Origin: Streptomyces olivochromogenes
GTDB lineage: Bacteria > Actinomycetota > Actinomycetes > Streptomycetales > Streptomycetaceae
Direction of reading: 5' to 3'
NCBI RefSeq assembly: GCF_021538895.1
Contig: NZ_JADDRL010000065.1
Coordinates: forward strand, 1 to 55,545
DNA length: 55,545 nucleotides
Both the position numbers and the translations under genes were made by a program. The notes under the pieces were generated by a model, which made no database searches, was not told the origin of the DNA, and was given only the letters and a program-made list of their open reading frames with translations. This document shows positions 37,896 to 46,998 of this stretch, piece after piece (the first letter of the stretch is position 1; each line of letters starts with the position of its first letter).

Positions 37896-39262
37896 TCAGG
37901 CCTCCGCGGCCTTCTCCGCCCGTGCCGTCCGCGAGGTCGCCGCGGCCGCCCGCCGCTCGCGCAGCCGCACCGCGTGCTCGTCGGTCCGCACGTCGTACGC
38001 CATCAGCTGCGGCAGGCCGAGCGCGAGCAGGCCCACCGCGCCCGCGCACAGCAGCCCGCCGGACCACACCGACGCCCGCACCCCCAGCCACGCGGCCGCC
38101 CCGCCCGCGCGGACCTGGCCGACCGTCGGCCCGACGGAGTAGGACAACAGCTCGATCCCCGCGAGCCGCCCGCGCAGCTCGTCGGGGATCGTCTGGCTCC
38201 ACATGGCGCCGCGGAAGATCCCGCTCACCATGTCGCAGCAGCCGGCGACCGTGAGACACAGCAGGACCAGCCATACGTCGCCCACGGCACCGGCGGCCGC
38301 GACGGCCAGCCCCCACAGCGCGGCGGACAGCACCACCATCCGCCCGTGCCGGTGGATCCGCCCGGTCCAGCCGCTCGTCAGGCTCACCAGCAGCGAACCG
38401 AACGGCACCGCCGCATACTCCCCCATAGCCTTAAGGGCATGGGGGGACCCCCATGCCCCAACGACCACTCGGCGTCCAGCTCGTCCGCGAGGAACGGCAG
38501 GACGGCGAGCGGCATCGCGAGGAACATCGCGGCGAGGTCGACGGCGTACGTGCCGAGCAGGTCCTTGCGGCTCCAGGCGTACCGGGCGCCCTCCGCGATC
38601 GACCGCAGCGACGGCTTCGCGGCCTCGTGCGCCGCCGGGGAGGACGCGATGCGCACCATGAGGGCCACGGAGACGACGAAGGTGGCCAGATCCGCCGCGT
38701 ACGCCGAGGAGGGCCCCGCGTACGCCACCACCACGCCCGCCACGGCCGGGCCCGCGACCCCGCCGACCGTCCAGCGCAGCGAGTTGAGCGAGGCCGCGGC
38801 CGGGAGGTGGTCGTGGGCGACGATCCGGGGCCACAGCGAGTCGAGCGCGGGCCGCTGCACGGAGTCCAGGGAGGCGGACAGCGCGGCGACCACGTACAGC
38901 GGCCAGACCGCAGGGTGCGGCAGCAGCGCGTTGCCCAGCAGCAGCACGCTCAGCAGGCCCTGCCCGGCCTCCGTCCACACGATCAGCCGCCGCTTGTCGA
39001 GCGCGTCGGCGAGCGCGCCGCCGTACAGCCCGAACACCAGCAGCGGCACCAGCTCCACGGCCCCGATCGCGCCCACCGCAGCCGCGCTCCCGGTGAGGTC
39101 CTTCAGCTGCACCGGCAGCGCGACGAAGGTGAGGAAGCTGCCGAAGTTGGTGATCAGCCCCGACACCCAGAGCTTGCGGAAGTCGGCGGAGGCCCGCCAG
39201 GGGGAGAGATCGGGGAGCACGGCACGCAAGCCGGTGGGGGCTGTGTCGGAGGAGTCGGTCAC
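37896..39262 (-). pseudogene. MFS transporter disrupted by palindromic repeat (frameshift)
   Basis: The reading frame starting at GTG 39262 encodes an MFS_3-type exporter (EntS-like): DFRKLWVSGLITNFGSFLTFVALPVQ, DALDKRRLIVW, SLDSVQRPALDSLWPRIV. After PFLADELDAEWSLG it enters a 38-base palindromic repeat (38418-38455) and stops at 38384. The same protein resumes in another frame right after the repeat (AAVPFGSLLVSLTSGW to the stop at 37896), including QTIPDELRGRLAGIE and the last helices. 38 is not a multiple of 3, so the repeat both inserts residues and shifts the frame. Upstream product 292 residues. Start lacks a clear ribosome binding site. A sequencing error is unlikely to mimic a whole repeat. 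Confidence 0.85.
38418..38455. repeat. Palindromic repeat inserted in the MFS gene
   Basis: GGGCATGGGGG (38435-38445) pairs perfectly with CCCCCATGCCC (38448-38458), and the left part CCCCCATAGCC (38420-38430) can pair with the same GGGCATGGGGG arm, so two alternative hairpins exist. This is the same style of short GC palindrome as 985-1024. A family member elsewhere in Streptomyces genomes is expected. Confidence 0.8.
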
Positions 39263-39380
39263 GAGTGGGCATGGTCGGACGGAGCGGGGGAGGCGGGCAA
39301 CCGCTTTTTTTAGGCGCCGCCGGGAGGGCCGCCGCGTCGCCGGCGGCACGGAAACGGTGCGCCTCAGGCGGGCGGCCGGG

Positions 39381-39977
39381 TCACCAGGGGGCGGCAGGCG
39401 GTGCCGTGAGGGTCTCCGCCAGCCTCGACAGACGGTCCCGGAAACCCCGCCGGACCCGCGGCGAGTTCCCGTTCTCACCGGCCGCCGCGGTCACCAGGTG
39501 CTGCACGCTGTCCAGGTCCAGCGCCGCCCCCTCCGGCACGGCCAGCGTCTCGTGCGCCATCGCCTCCAGCTCGCCCCCGCCGCAGCCCAGCGTCAGCACG
39601 GTCACCCCGGCCCGCCGCGCGTCGTGCACCCGCTCCAGCAGCGGCGTGGGCTCCTCGGGCGCCACGACGAGCAGGGTCTCGCCCCGCCGCGCCGCCGCGA
39701 TCCGGCCCGGCCCGACGGCCAGATGCGCCGGGTCGCTGGGGCGCGCGTCGTGCCGTACGAGCGTCGGGTTGAGCTCCGGCGTCCCCGACCACGCGGCCTC
39801 GTCCACCAGGTGCGCCGCCAGATGCCACGGCTCGTACTCCGGCGTGCCCACCAGCAACAGCCCGCCCCCGTGGGCCACCACGGACCCGCGCAGCACCCCG
39901 GCGAACCGCCGCGTGGCCCCCAACCACTCGGTCCCGGCGAGTACTTCGCGCAACAGCGCGACCCGTACGGCGTCCAT
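39381..39977 (-). CDS. Hypothetical SIS-like protein
   Basis: A 198-residue alpha/beta protein. The central part GETLLVVAPEEPTPLLERVHDARRAGVTVLTLGCGGGELEAMAHETLAVP resembles the phosphosugar-binding SIS fold (strand-helix-strand with Thr/Gly turn), but it lacks the Ser/Thr-rich phosphate loop of true SIS enzymes. N-terminal helix LREVLAGTEWLGATRRFAGVLRGSVV and HGGGLLLVGTPEYEPWHLAAHLVDEAAW are unique. Found next to the F420 and sialidase genes; function unknown. ATG at 39977. Downstream, towards 39262, there is a T7 tract (39305-39311) without a stable hairpin. Confidence 0.75.
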   Translation of the reverse strand: MDAVRVALLREVLAGTEWLGATRRFAGVLRGSVVAHGGGLLLVGTPEYEPWHLAAHLVDEAAWSGTPELNPTLVRHDARPSDPAHLAVGPGRIAAARRGETLLVVAPEEPTPLLERVHDARRAGVTVLTLGCGGGELEAMAHETLAVPEGAALDLDSVQHLVTAAAGENGNSPRVRRGFRDRLSRLAETLTAPPAAPW

Positions 39978-40057
39978 ACGTCCGCATCCTGCCGCAATCG
40001 GTCACTCGTGACGCGGAGTTCACCCCGAATTCGCCCAACGAGGGGAAGTTCCCGCCC

Positions 40058-41131
40058 ATGACCGACGTCACCGTCCCCTTCAGAGCGGGTCGCGAGGGCT
40101 ACGCGAGCTACCGGATCCCGGCGGTCGTGGCCACGGACTCCGGCACCCTGCTGGCCTTCTGCGAGGGCCGGGTCGGCTCCGCCAAGGACCACGGCGAGAT
40201 CGACATCGTGCTCAAGCGTTCCACGGACGGCGGCCGCACCTGGGGCCCGCTCCAGGTCGCCGCGAGCAACGACAGGAACCTCGCGGGCAACCCGGCCCCC
40301 GTCGTCCTCGACACCGGCCGCGTCCTGCTCGTGCACGTCCGCGCCAGCGCCCTCGCCAGCGAGGACGCGATCCTGCGCGGCAAGGTCAAGACGGGCCAGG
40401 GGCGCCGCGTGTGGGTGCAGCACAGCGACGACGACGGCGCGACCTGGTCCGCGCCGAAGGAGATCACCTCTCAGGTCAAGCGGACGGGCTGGCGCTGGTA
40501 CGCCACCACACCCGGCCACGCCCTCCAACTGCGCGGCGGCCGGGTCCTGGTCCCCGGCAACCACACCGTGCCGCCCACCGGCACCGACGTCGGCAACGAG
40601 CCCCGGTACAACAGCGGCCACTGCCTGCTCAGCGACGACCGCGGCCAGAACTGGTTCCTCGGCTACGTCGACGAGAACACCGACGGATACATCAACGTCA
40701 ACGAGACCACCGCCGCCGAACTCCCCGACGGCCGCGTCTACTTCAACGCCCGCAACGACTCCCCGTCGCCCGGCAACCGTGCCGACGCCCACTCGAAGGA
40801 TGGCGGGAAGACCCTGGTCAGACCCTTCCGGCCGCAGGCCGGCCTGCCCGCGCCGGTCTGCCAGGCCGGCGTGCTGCAGCTGCGCGACCCCGACGTGCTC
40901 CTCTACTCCGGCCCCGCCGACCCCGCCGCCCGCGCCCTGATGACCATCCGCGCCTCCGACGACGGCGGCACCACCTGGCGCCCGGTGTTCACCGTCGACG
41001 GCCTGCCCGCCGCGTACTCCGACCTGGTCCGGATCGACGAGGAGACCGTCGGACTCCTCTACGAGACCGGCGACTTCGGCCCCTACGAGACGGTCACTTT
41101 CCGCCGGGTGCCGATCTCGCGACTGCTCTGA
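40058..41131 (+). CDS. Sialidase-family (BNR) glycosidase, no signal peptide
   Basis: A 357-residue six-bladed propeller of the exo-alpha-sialidase family (GH33 type). The N-terminal FRIP-type motif reads SYRIPAVV; five Asp-boxes follow: STDGGRTW, SDDDGATW, SDDRGQNW, SKDGGKTL and SDDGGTTW. An Asp/Glu/Tyr catalytic set is plausible with NETTAAELPDG and LLYETGDFGPYE, and arginines in YRIP, PRYNSGH and ARNDS could form the triad. No signal peptide is present, so it would act inside the cell, unlike most secreted bacterial sialidases. ATG at 40058 follows GAGGGGAA at a rather long distance. Confidence 0.9.
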   Translation: MTDVTVPFRAGREGYASYRIPAVVATDSGTLLAFCEGRVGSAKDHGEIDIVLKRSTDGGRTWGPLQVAASNDRNLAGNPAPVVLDTGRVLLVHVRASALASEDAILRGKVKTGQGRRVWVQHSDDDGATWSAPKEITSQVKRTGWRWYATTPGHALQLRGGRVLVPGNHTVPPTGTDVGNEPRYNSGHCLLSDDRGQNWFLGYVDENTDGYINVNETTAAELPDGRVYFNARNDSPSPGNRADAHSKDGGKTLVRPFRPQAGLPAPVCQAGVLQLRDPDVLLYSGPADPAARALMTIRASDDGGTTWRPVFTVDGLPAAYSDLVRIDEETVGLLYETGDFGPYETVTFRRVPISRLL

Positions 41132-41169
41132 CCGGGTCGGGGAGCGGAGGCGGACGTAGAGTCGGCCGC

Positions 41170-41907
41170 ATGACCTCTCACGACAGTGCACAGACGCCCG
41201 CCGCGACACCCGCTGTGACACCCGCGGGGACTCCCGCCAAGGACCCCTGGGACCTGCCCGACGTCTCCGGGCTCGTCGTCGGCGTGCTCGGCGGCACCGG
41301 GCCGCAGGGCAAGGGCCTCGCCTACCGCCTTGCCCGCGCCGGCCAGAAGGTGATCATCGGCTCCCGCGCCGCCGAGCGCGCCCAGGCCGCCGCCGACGAG
41401 CTCGGCCACGGCATCGAGGGCTTCGACAACGCCGAGGCCGCGCGGCGCAGCGACGTCGTGATCGTCGCCGTGCCCTGGGAGGGCCACGGCAAGACGCTGG
41501 AGTCCCTGCGCGAGGAGCTGGCCGGCAAGCTCGTCGTGGACTGCGTCAACCCGCTCGGCTTCGACAAGCAGGGCGCCTACGCGCTGAAGCCGGAGGAGGG
41601 CAGCGCCGCCGAGCAGGCCGCCGCCCTGCTGCCCGGCTCGCGGGTGGCCGCCGCCTTCCACCACCTGTCCGCCGTGCTGCTCCAGGACCCGGAGATCGAG
41701 GAGATCGACACCGACGTCATGGTCCTCGGCGAGGAGCGGGCCGACGTGGAGATCGTCCAGGCGCTGGCCGGACGCATCCCCGGCATGCGCGGCATCTTCT
41801 CGGGTCGCCTGCGCAACGCCCACCAGGTGGAGTCGCTGGTCGCGAACCTGATCTCCGTGAACCGCCGGTACAAGGCCCACGCGGGGCTTCGCGTCACCGA
41901 CGTGTGA
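41170..41907 (+). CDS. npdG: NADPH-dependent F420 reductase (Fno-like)
   Basis: A 245-residue F420:NADP+ oxidoreductase. After a Pro/Thr-rich extension (TPAATPAVTPAGTPA) the NADP fold GVLGGTGPQGKGLAYRLA (about residues 37-54) is followed by SRAAERAQAAADEL, VIVAVPWEGHGKTL, VVDCVNPLGFDKQG and VAAAFHHLSAVLL, the F420 reductase signature. It moves reducing equivalents between NADPH and coenzyme F420. ATG at 41170. The repeated Pro-Ala-Thr N-terminal extension is not needed for the fold and is probably disordered. Confidence 0.93.
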   Translation: MTSHDSAQTPAATPAVTPAGTPAKDPWDLPDVSGLVVGVLGGTGPQGKGLAYRLARAGQKVIIGSRAAERAQAAADELGHGIEGFDNAEAARRSDVVIVAVPWEGHGKTLESLREELAGKLVVDCVNPLGFDKQGAYALKPEEGSAAEQAAALLPGSRVAAAFHHLSAVLLQDPEIEEIDTDVMVLGEERADVEIVQALAGRIPGMRGIFSGRLRNAHQVESLVANLISVNRRYKAHAGLRVTDV

Positions 41908-41972
41908 GCCGGGAGAGCGGATGGGGGACACTGGACGCCGTCACGCAGTGTCCCCCGACAGGAGCCCCCGCC

Positions 41973-42185
41973 ATGCCCCCTTTGCCCCCAGCCAGCCCGA
42001 CCCGGCGGCTCGCTGTTTACACCCTGGTCGTGTGCCTGCTCGCCGTCGCCGCGGCGGTCGTCTCCTTCGCCCAGGGCAGCTGGCTCGGGATCGTCTGGGT
42101 GCTGCTCGCGGGCCTGTCGTCCAACATGACCTGGTACTACCTCAAGCGCGGCAGGGCCGACCGGGACCGGTCCGTCACCGGCTGA
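41973..42185 (+). CDS. Small two-helix membrane protein
   Basis: A 70-residue protein: two hydrophobic segments (LAVYTLVVCLLAVAAAVVSF and WLGIVWVLLAGLSSNMTWYYL) separated by QGS, with a charged C-terminus. No family function is known. ATG at 41973 follows AGGAG about 7-9 bases upstream. It overlaps the convergent protease gene by 11 bases. Lying 65 bases after the F420 reductase, it may be co-transcribed. Confidence 0.8.
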   Translation: MPPLPPASPTRRLAVYTLVVCLLAVAAAVVSFAQGSWLGIVWVLLAGLSSNMTWYYLKRGRADRDRSVTG

Positions 42186-42975
42186 CCCCGCAGTACTCGT
42201 CCGTGCCCTGCCAGAACCGGTAGAGCTCCTGGCCGCAGTACTTGTCGACGTCCGTGATCCCCAGGTGGCGCAGGATCGCGTCGATCACGTCGAAGAACGC
42301 GCCGTTGATCGACGGCACCCACAGCAGCGCGATCACGAACAGCAGGCCGAACGGCGCGAACGGCTCCACCTGGCGCTTGACGTTGTACGACAGCCAGGGC
42401 TCGATCACGCCGTAGCCGTCCAGGCCGGGCACCGGCAGGAAGTTCAGGATCGCCGCCGTGACCTGGAGCAGCGCCAGGAAGGCCAGCGCGAACCGGAACT
42501 CCAGCGGCACGCCGTCCAGCGCACCGAGCCAGAACGGGGCCGTGCACACCGCCGCGAACAGGATGTTCGTCAGCGGACCCGCCGCCGAGATCAGGCTGTG
42601 CCGCCAGCGACCCCGGATGCGGTTGCGCTCGATGTACACCGCGCCGCCGGGCAGACCGATGCCGCCCATGATCACGAACAGCACGGGCAGCACGATGCTC
42701 AGCAGGGCGTGCGTGTACTTCAGCGGGTTGAGGGTGAGATAGCCCTTCGCGCCGACCGAGATGTCCCCGCTGTGCAGCGCGGTGCGGGCGTGCGCGTATT
42801 CGTGCAGGCACAGCGACACCACCCAGGCCGCCGTCACGAACAGGAACACGGCGAGACCGGGCTGCTGCGCGAACCCCGTCCAGGTGGCCCAGCCCGTGAC
42901 GGCGGTGACGGCCGCGATCCCGAGGAAGACGGGACTGATCCGCCGGTCGCTGTGGCGGGTGGTGACGCTGGTCAT
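42175..42975 (-). CDS. Site-2-type protease (M50) family membrane protein
   Basis: A 266-residue polytopic membrane protein of the M50 metalloprotease family. The zinc motif HEYAH (about residue 60) lies in WVVSLCLHEYAHARTALHSGDIS, and the third ligand region reads LNFLPVPGLDGYG (about 166-178). Six helices are predicted. The group (often called site-2 protease-like) cleaves membrane-bound regulators, but the substrate here is unknown. ATG at 42975. Tail overlap of 11 bases with the convergent small membrane protein. Confidence 0.9.
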   Translation of the reverse strand: MTSVTTRHSDRRISPVFLGIAAVTAVTGWATWTGFAQQPGLAVFLFVTAAWVVSLCLHEYAHARTALHSGDISVGAKGYLTLNPLKYTHALLSIVLPVLFVIMGGIGLPGGAVYIERNRIRGRWRHSLISAAGPLTNILFAAVCTAPFWLGALDGVPLEFRFALAFLALLQVTAAILNFLPVPGLDGYGVIEPWLSYNVKRQVEPFAPFGLLFVIALLWVPSINGAFFDVIDAILRHLGITDVDKYCGQELYRFWQGTDEYCGVSR

Positions 42976-43084
42976 GGATGCGCTCCTGTCGGGGCGGACG
43001 GGCCATGCGGTGGCGAGCCCGACCGTACCGGGCACGGAGGGAAAACGTCTCGCGGTCGGCCACCGGTTCCTGAAGGGTGGGGCC

Positions 43085-43528
43085 ATGGCACTGATGCGGG
43101 TGTTCTACGAGTTCTGGCAGACGGAATGCTGCGGGACCCCGTTCGCGGTGGGGGACCGGGTCGGCCGGCGGCTGGTGACCGTCGGCCGGGACGACATCGA
43201 CTCGGGGGACTGTGCGGAGGAGCTGCGGACGCATGGCGCGCCGTCCCGGGCGGAGAAGCACGGCGGCCCCGCGCACGAGACCGTCGGCCGCGTCCGCTCC
43301 GTCGACCTCGTCCACCAGGACCACGCGGAGCGCGCCCCGGGCGCGCACACCCTGGAACCCGTGCCCGGGACGCGGTCGCTCACACTTGTCGACGCGTGCC
43401 CGAAATGGTTCCGGCAGGAGGAGCCCCGCACGGAGGCGGGGCTGCGCCGCGCCCGGCGTACGACCGGTGTCCTCGTCACCCTGGACGTTGCGGACGCCGC
43501 ACCGCCGGAACCCCGTGACCGGCCCTGA
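43085..43528 (+). CDS. DUF6578-like hypothetical protein
   Basis: A 147-residue soluble protein. It begins MALMRVFYEFWQTECCGTPFAVGDRVGRRL, matching the DUF6578-type N-terminus (MRVFYExWQxECCGxPF, VGDxV). It carries ECC and GDCAE cysteines and ends in a Arg/Thr/Glu-rich tail. Function unknown; homologues are confined to actinobacteria as far as recalled. ATG at 43085 follows GAAGGGTGGGG; an ATG three codons later (43094) is possible. It is 14 bases upstream of the SARP gene, with which it may be co-transcribed. Confidence 0.75.
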   Translation: MALMRVFYEFWQTECCGTPFAVGDRVGRRLVTVGRDDIDSGDCAEELRTHGAPSRAEKHGGPAHETVGRVRSVDLVHQDHAERAPGAHTLEPVPGTRSLTLVDACPKWFRQEEPRTEAGLRRARRTTGVLVTLDVADAAPPEPRDRP

Positions 43529-43542
43529 CGACACCGGAGACA

Positions 43543-46500
43543 ATGGACCCCGTGCGCTATCGCATCCTCGGTACCACCCAGGCGCTCCGCCCCGACGGCA
43601 CGGCCGTTCCCGTGGGCGGAGCGCGGCTGCGTGCCCTGCTGACCGTGCTGGCCCTGCGACCCGGCCGCGGCGTGCCGGTGAGCGTGCTGGTCGACGAGGT
43701 GTGGGACGGGGACCCGCCCGCCGACGCGTCCGGGGCGCTGCAGGCCCTGGTCGGACGGCTGCGCCGGGCGCTCGGCGCGGACGCCGTCGCCTCGGCGGAG
43801 GGCGGCTACCGGCTCGCCGCCGTGCCCGACGACGTCGACCTGCACCGCTTCGAGCGGCTGACCGGCGACGGGCTGCGCGCCCTCGCCGACGACGACCCGG
43901 CGAAGGCGGCCGACGTGCTCGACGACGCGCTCGCCCTGTGGCGCGGGCCCGCCCTCGCCGACCTGCCCGACCGCACCGCCGAGGCGGCCCGCTGGGAGAC
44001 CCGCCGCCTCGACGCCCTCCGCGCCCGGCACACCGCCGCGCTGGCCCTCGGCCGGGCCGAAGAGGCGCTGCCCGAACTCACCGCCCTGTGCGACAGCCAT
44101 CCACTGGACGAGTCCCTCCAGGTCGTCCGCCTGCGCGCGCTGCGCGACGCCGGCCGCACGGCCCAGGCCCTGGCCGCCTACGAGGACGTACGCCGCCTCC
44201 TCGCGGACCGCCTCGGCTCCGACCCCGGGCCGGAACTGCGGGCCCTGCACACGGAACTCCTCAACCCGCCCGCCCCACGGCCCCGTCCGACACTCAACGG
44301 GACGCCACCGGAGCCGCACATGGACGCCGGTGCCGGTGCCGCGGATCGTGCCGGCGTCGGCCTGTCGTCCCGTGACCGTGCCCCGGGCCCCGACCACCCC
44401 CACGCTCCCGCCGGCGCGGTCCCCGACGACCTGCGCGGCGTCGAGGCGGCCGACGGCTCCGCCGCCTCCCTCAGTAATCTCCCCGCCCGCCTCACCTCCT
44501 TCGTCGGGCGGGAGGCGGACATCGATGCCATTCGGGGAGACCTCGCGGCCGCGCGGCTGGTGACCCTGCTCGGGCCCGGTGGGGCCGGCAAGACGCGGCT
44601 GTCTCTGGAGGCCGCCGAAGCCGTGCGGTACGCCGCCCGGGACGGGGTGTGGCTCGCCGAACTCGCGCCGGTCGACGACCCGGCCGCCGTACCGGAGGCC
44701 GTACTCACCGCGATCGGCGCCCGCGAGACCGTGCTGCACGGCGCCGGAGCCGAGAGCATGCGCGCCGTCAACGACCGCTACGACGACCCCGTCGAGCGGC
44801 TCGTGGAGCACTGCGGCAGACGCCGCATGCTCATCGTCCTCGACAACTGCGAACACGTGGTGGACGCGACCGCCCGCCTGGTGCAGCGGCTGCTGGCGAG
44901 CTGCCCCGAGCTGACCGTGCTGGCCACCAGCCGTGAACCCCTCGGCGTTCCGGGGGAGTTGCTGCGCCCGGTGGAACCGCTGCCGGAACCCGTCGCGCTG
45001 CGGCTGCTCGCCGACCGGGGCGCCGCCGCCCGCCTCGGCTTCGACCCCGGCGAGGACCCGGCGGCCTGCGCCGAGATCTGCCGCCGCCTGGACGGCCTGC
45101 CGCTCGCCATCGAACTCGCCGCCGCCCGCCTGCGCATGCTCACCCCGCGCCAGATCGCCGACCGGCTCGACGACCGCTTCCGGCTGCTGACCTCCGGCAG
45201 CCGCACCGTGCTGCCCCGCCAGCAGACCCTCAGGGCCGTCGTCGACTGGTCCTGGGACCTGCTCGACGAGGACGAACGGGACGTCCTGCGCCGCCTGTCG
45301 GTGTTCGCCGGCGGCTGCGACCTGGCCGCCGCCGAGGCCGTGTGCGGACCGGTCGCCCTCGACGCGCTCGGCTCCCTGGTCGACAAGTCCCTCGTGGTGG
45401 CCGCCTCGTCCCCCGAGGGCGGCATGCGCTACCGCCTCCTGGAGACCGTCGGCGAGTACGCGGGCGAGCGGCTCGACGAGGCCGGCCGGCGCGCGGAGGC
45501 CGAGCGCGCGCACCTGACGTACTACCGCGAACTCGCCCGCACCACCGACCCGTTGCTGCGCGGCCCCGAACAGCGCACCGCCATCGCCCGGCTCCAGCTG
45601 GAGTACGAGAACGTGCGCACCGCCCTGCGCCACGCCGTCACCGAGCGCGACGAGCAGGAGGCGCTCTGCCTGGTGCTCTCCCTGGTCTGGTACTGGCAGA
45701 TGCGCGACCTGCGCATCGAATGCCGCACCTGGTGCAGCGAGGTCATGAACCTCGGCCCCGACCCCTTCACCGAGCCCGCCCGCCGCGCCGCCCCGCTCTG
45801 GCAGCGCTGCACCGACGTCCCGCCCCCGCTGACCGGCGAGCTCCTCGCCGAGGCCCGGCGCGGCCTCCACCTGGCCCACATGGCCTGCATGGACACGGAG
45901 CTGGACGCCTGGCAGACCCCCGAGGCGCAGGCCAAGCTGCGCACGATCAGCGAGGTCTACGAGCCCGGGATGCCGCAGACCTGCCGCGCCCCCGGAATGC
46001 TCTGGTTCTTCGCCGTGATGCTGATCGGCGACATGGACCGGCTCCGCACCATCATCAGCGCCACCGTCGACACCTCCCGGGCCACCCCGGGATTCGAGTG
46101 GGAACTGGCCGGCGGTCTGCAGATGCGCGCCAACATCCTGGCCAACCGCGCCGACTGGGCCGGCGACGCGACCCGTGACGCCGACGAGGCGCTGGAGATC
46201 TACCAGCGCCTCGGTGACGCCTGGGGCACCGCCGAGGCCCTGTCCGCGCGCGGCGAGGCCCGCGAGCGGCGCGGCGCCTACCTGCTCGCCGCCGCCGACT
46301 ACGAGGCGGCCATGGAATGCGCCGAACGGCTCGGCGCCCGCGCCCAGCGGACCGTCCTCGGCGCCCGCCTCGGCAGCGCGCTGCTGGAGGGCGGCGAGAC
46401 CGAGCGGGGCGAGCGCCTGCTGTGGGAGGTGGTCGCCGAGAAGGAGGGCACGTCCAACGAGGCGATGCCGGCCGCCCGGCTCTTCCTGGCCGGCTGGCTC

Positions 46501-46971
46501 GGGCTCACCGGCCGGGTGCCCGAGGGGCGCGAGCAACTGCGCCTGCTGCGCGAGGGGTTCCGGATCGCCCACTGGGTCATCTTCGACGCCTTCATCCTCG
46601 GCGCGGAGGCCTGGCTGGACGCGGCGGAAGGCCGCTACGAGGACTGCCTGGACCGGTCCCGGCAGGCGCTGCGGCGCGCCGACGAGCCGCTGTCCCGCAA
46701 CATCGCGCCCCACATGCGCTCGTTCTACCTGACGATCGCCGCCGTGGGTCTCACCGGCGGCGACGACGGTGCCCGCGCCGCCGACGCCGTGCGCTGTCTC
46801 GGGGCCGCCGACGCGCTCCTGCCGCCCGGCCACGTACCGATCCGGCTGGAGCGCGAGGTGCGCGAGCGGTCCGAGACCCGGGCGCGGGCCGTGCTCGGCG
46901 AGGCCGCGTACGAGGCCGCGTACGCCGAGGGCGGCGGCCTCCCCTACGAGGAGGCCGCCGCCCTGGTCTGA
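43543..46971 (+). CDS. SARP/AfsR-like regulator with NB-ARC and TPR
   Basis: A 1142-residue multi-domain regulator. Residues 1-95 are an OmpR-type winged helix (RYRILGTTQAL, RLRALLTVLALRPGRGVPVSVLVDEVW), 96-245 the bacterial transcriptional activation domain (DDVDLHRFERLTGDG, HTAALALGRAEEALPEL, YEDVRRLLADRLGSDPGPELRALH), 310-600 an NB-ARC-like NTPase with Walker A GPGGAGKTR (about 344-352) and Walker B RRMLIVLDNCEHV (about 427), and the rest a helical TPR-like array. Together this is the AfsR-type group that turns on antibiotic and other secondary metabolism genes. Starts at ATG 43543 (or GTG 43552). Convergent with the drug ABC genes at 46999, whose promoter has SARP-like direct repeats. Confidence 0.93.
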   Translation: MDPVRYRILGTTQALRPDGTAVPVGGARLRALLTVLALRPGRGVPVSVLVDEVWDGDPPADASGALQALVGRLRRALGADAVASAEGGYRLAAVPDDVDLHRFERLTGDGLRALADDDPAKAADVLDDALALWRGPALADLPDRTAEAARWETRRLDALRARHTAALALGRAEEALPELTALCDSHPLDESLQVVRLRALRDAGRTAQALAAYEDVRRLLADRLGSDPGPELRALHTELLNPPAPRPRPTLNGTPPEPHMDAGAGAADRAGVGLSSRDRAPGPDHPHAPAGAVPDDLRGVEAADGSAASLSNLPARLTSFVGREADIDAIRGDLAAARLVTLLGPGGAGKTRLSLEAAEAVRYAARDGVWLAELAPVDDPAAVPEAVLTAIGARETVLHGAGAESMRAVNDRYDDPVERLVEHCGRRRMLIVLDNCEHVVDATARLVQRLLASCPELTVLATSREPLGVPGELLRPVEPLPEPVALRLLADRGAAARLGFDPGEDPAACAEICRRLDGLPLAIELAAARLRMLTPRQIADRLDDRFRLLTSGSRTVLPRQQTLRAVVDWSWDLLDEDERDVLRRLSVFAGGCDLAAAEAVCGPVALDALGSLVDKSLVVAASSPEGGMRYRLLETVGEYAGERLDEAGRRAEAERAHLTYYRELARTTDPLLRGPEQRTAIARLQLEYENVRTALRHAVTERDEQEALCLVLSLVWYWQMRDLRIECRTWCSEVMNLGPDPFTEPARRAAPLWQRCTDVPPPLTGELLAEARRGLHLAHMACMDTELDAWQTPEAQAKLRTISEVYEPGMPQTCRAPGMLWFFAVMLIGDMDRLRTIISATVDTSRATPGFEWELAGGLQMRANILANRADWAGDATRDADEALEIYQRLGDAWGTAEALSARGEARERRGAYLLAAADYEAAMECAERLGARAQRTVLGARLGSALLEGGETERGERLLWEVVAEKEGTSNEAMPAARLFLAGWLGLTGRVPEGREQLRLLREGFRIAHWVIFDAFILGAEAWLDAAEGRYEDCLDRSRQALRRADEPLSRNIAPHMRSFYLTIAAVGLTGGDDGARAADAVRCLGAADALLPPGHVPIRLEREVRERSETRARAVLGEAAYEAAYAEGGGLPYEEAAALV

Positions 46972-46998
46972 CGCGGACCGACGATCCGGGGGCCGGCG

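Noticed and set aside
38384..39262. Programmed ribosomal frameshift in the MFS gene
   Set aside because: No slippery site; a whole palindromic repeat sits at the breakpoint, which explains the shift better.
39305..39311. T7 tract as an intrinsic terminator
   Set aside because: No stable hairpin lies on the correct side of it for either strand.
43105..46833. A 1242-codon open frame on the reverse strand opposite the SARP gene
   Set aside because: It is the antisense shadow of a well-defined SARP-NB-ARC gene; low-complexity Gly/Gln/Val/Ala composition, no domain and no ribosome binding site.
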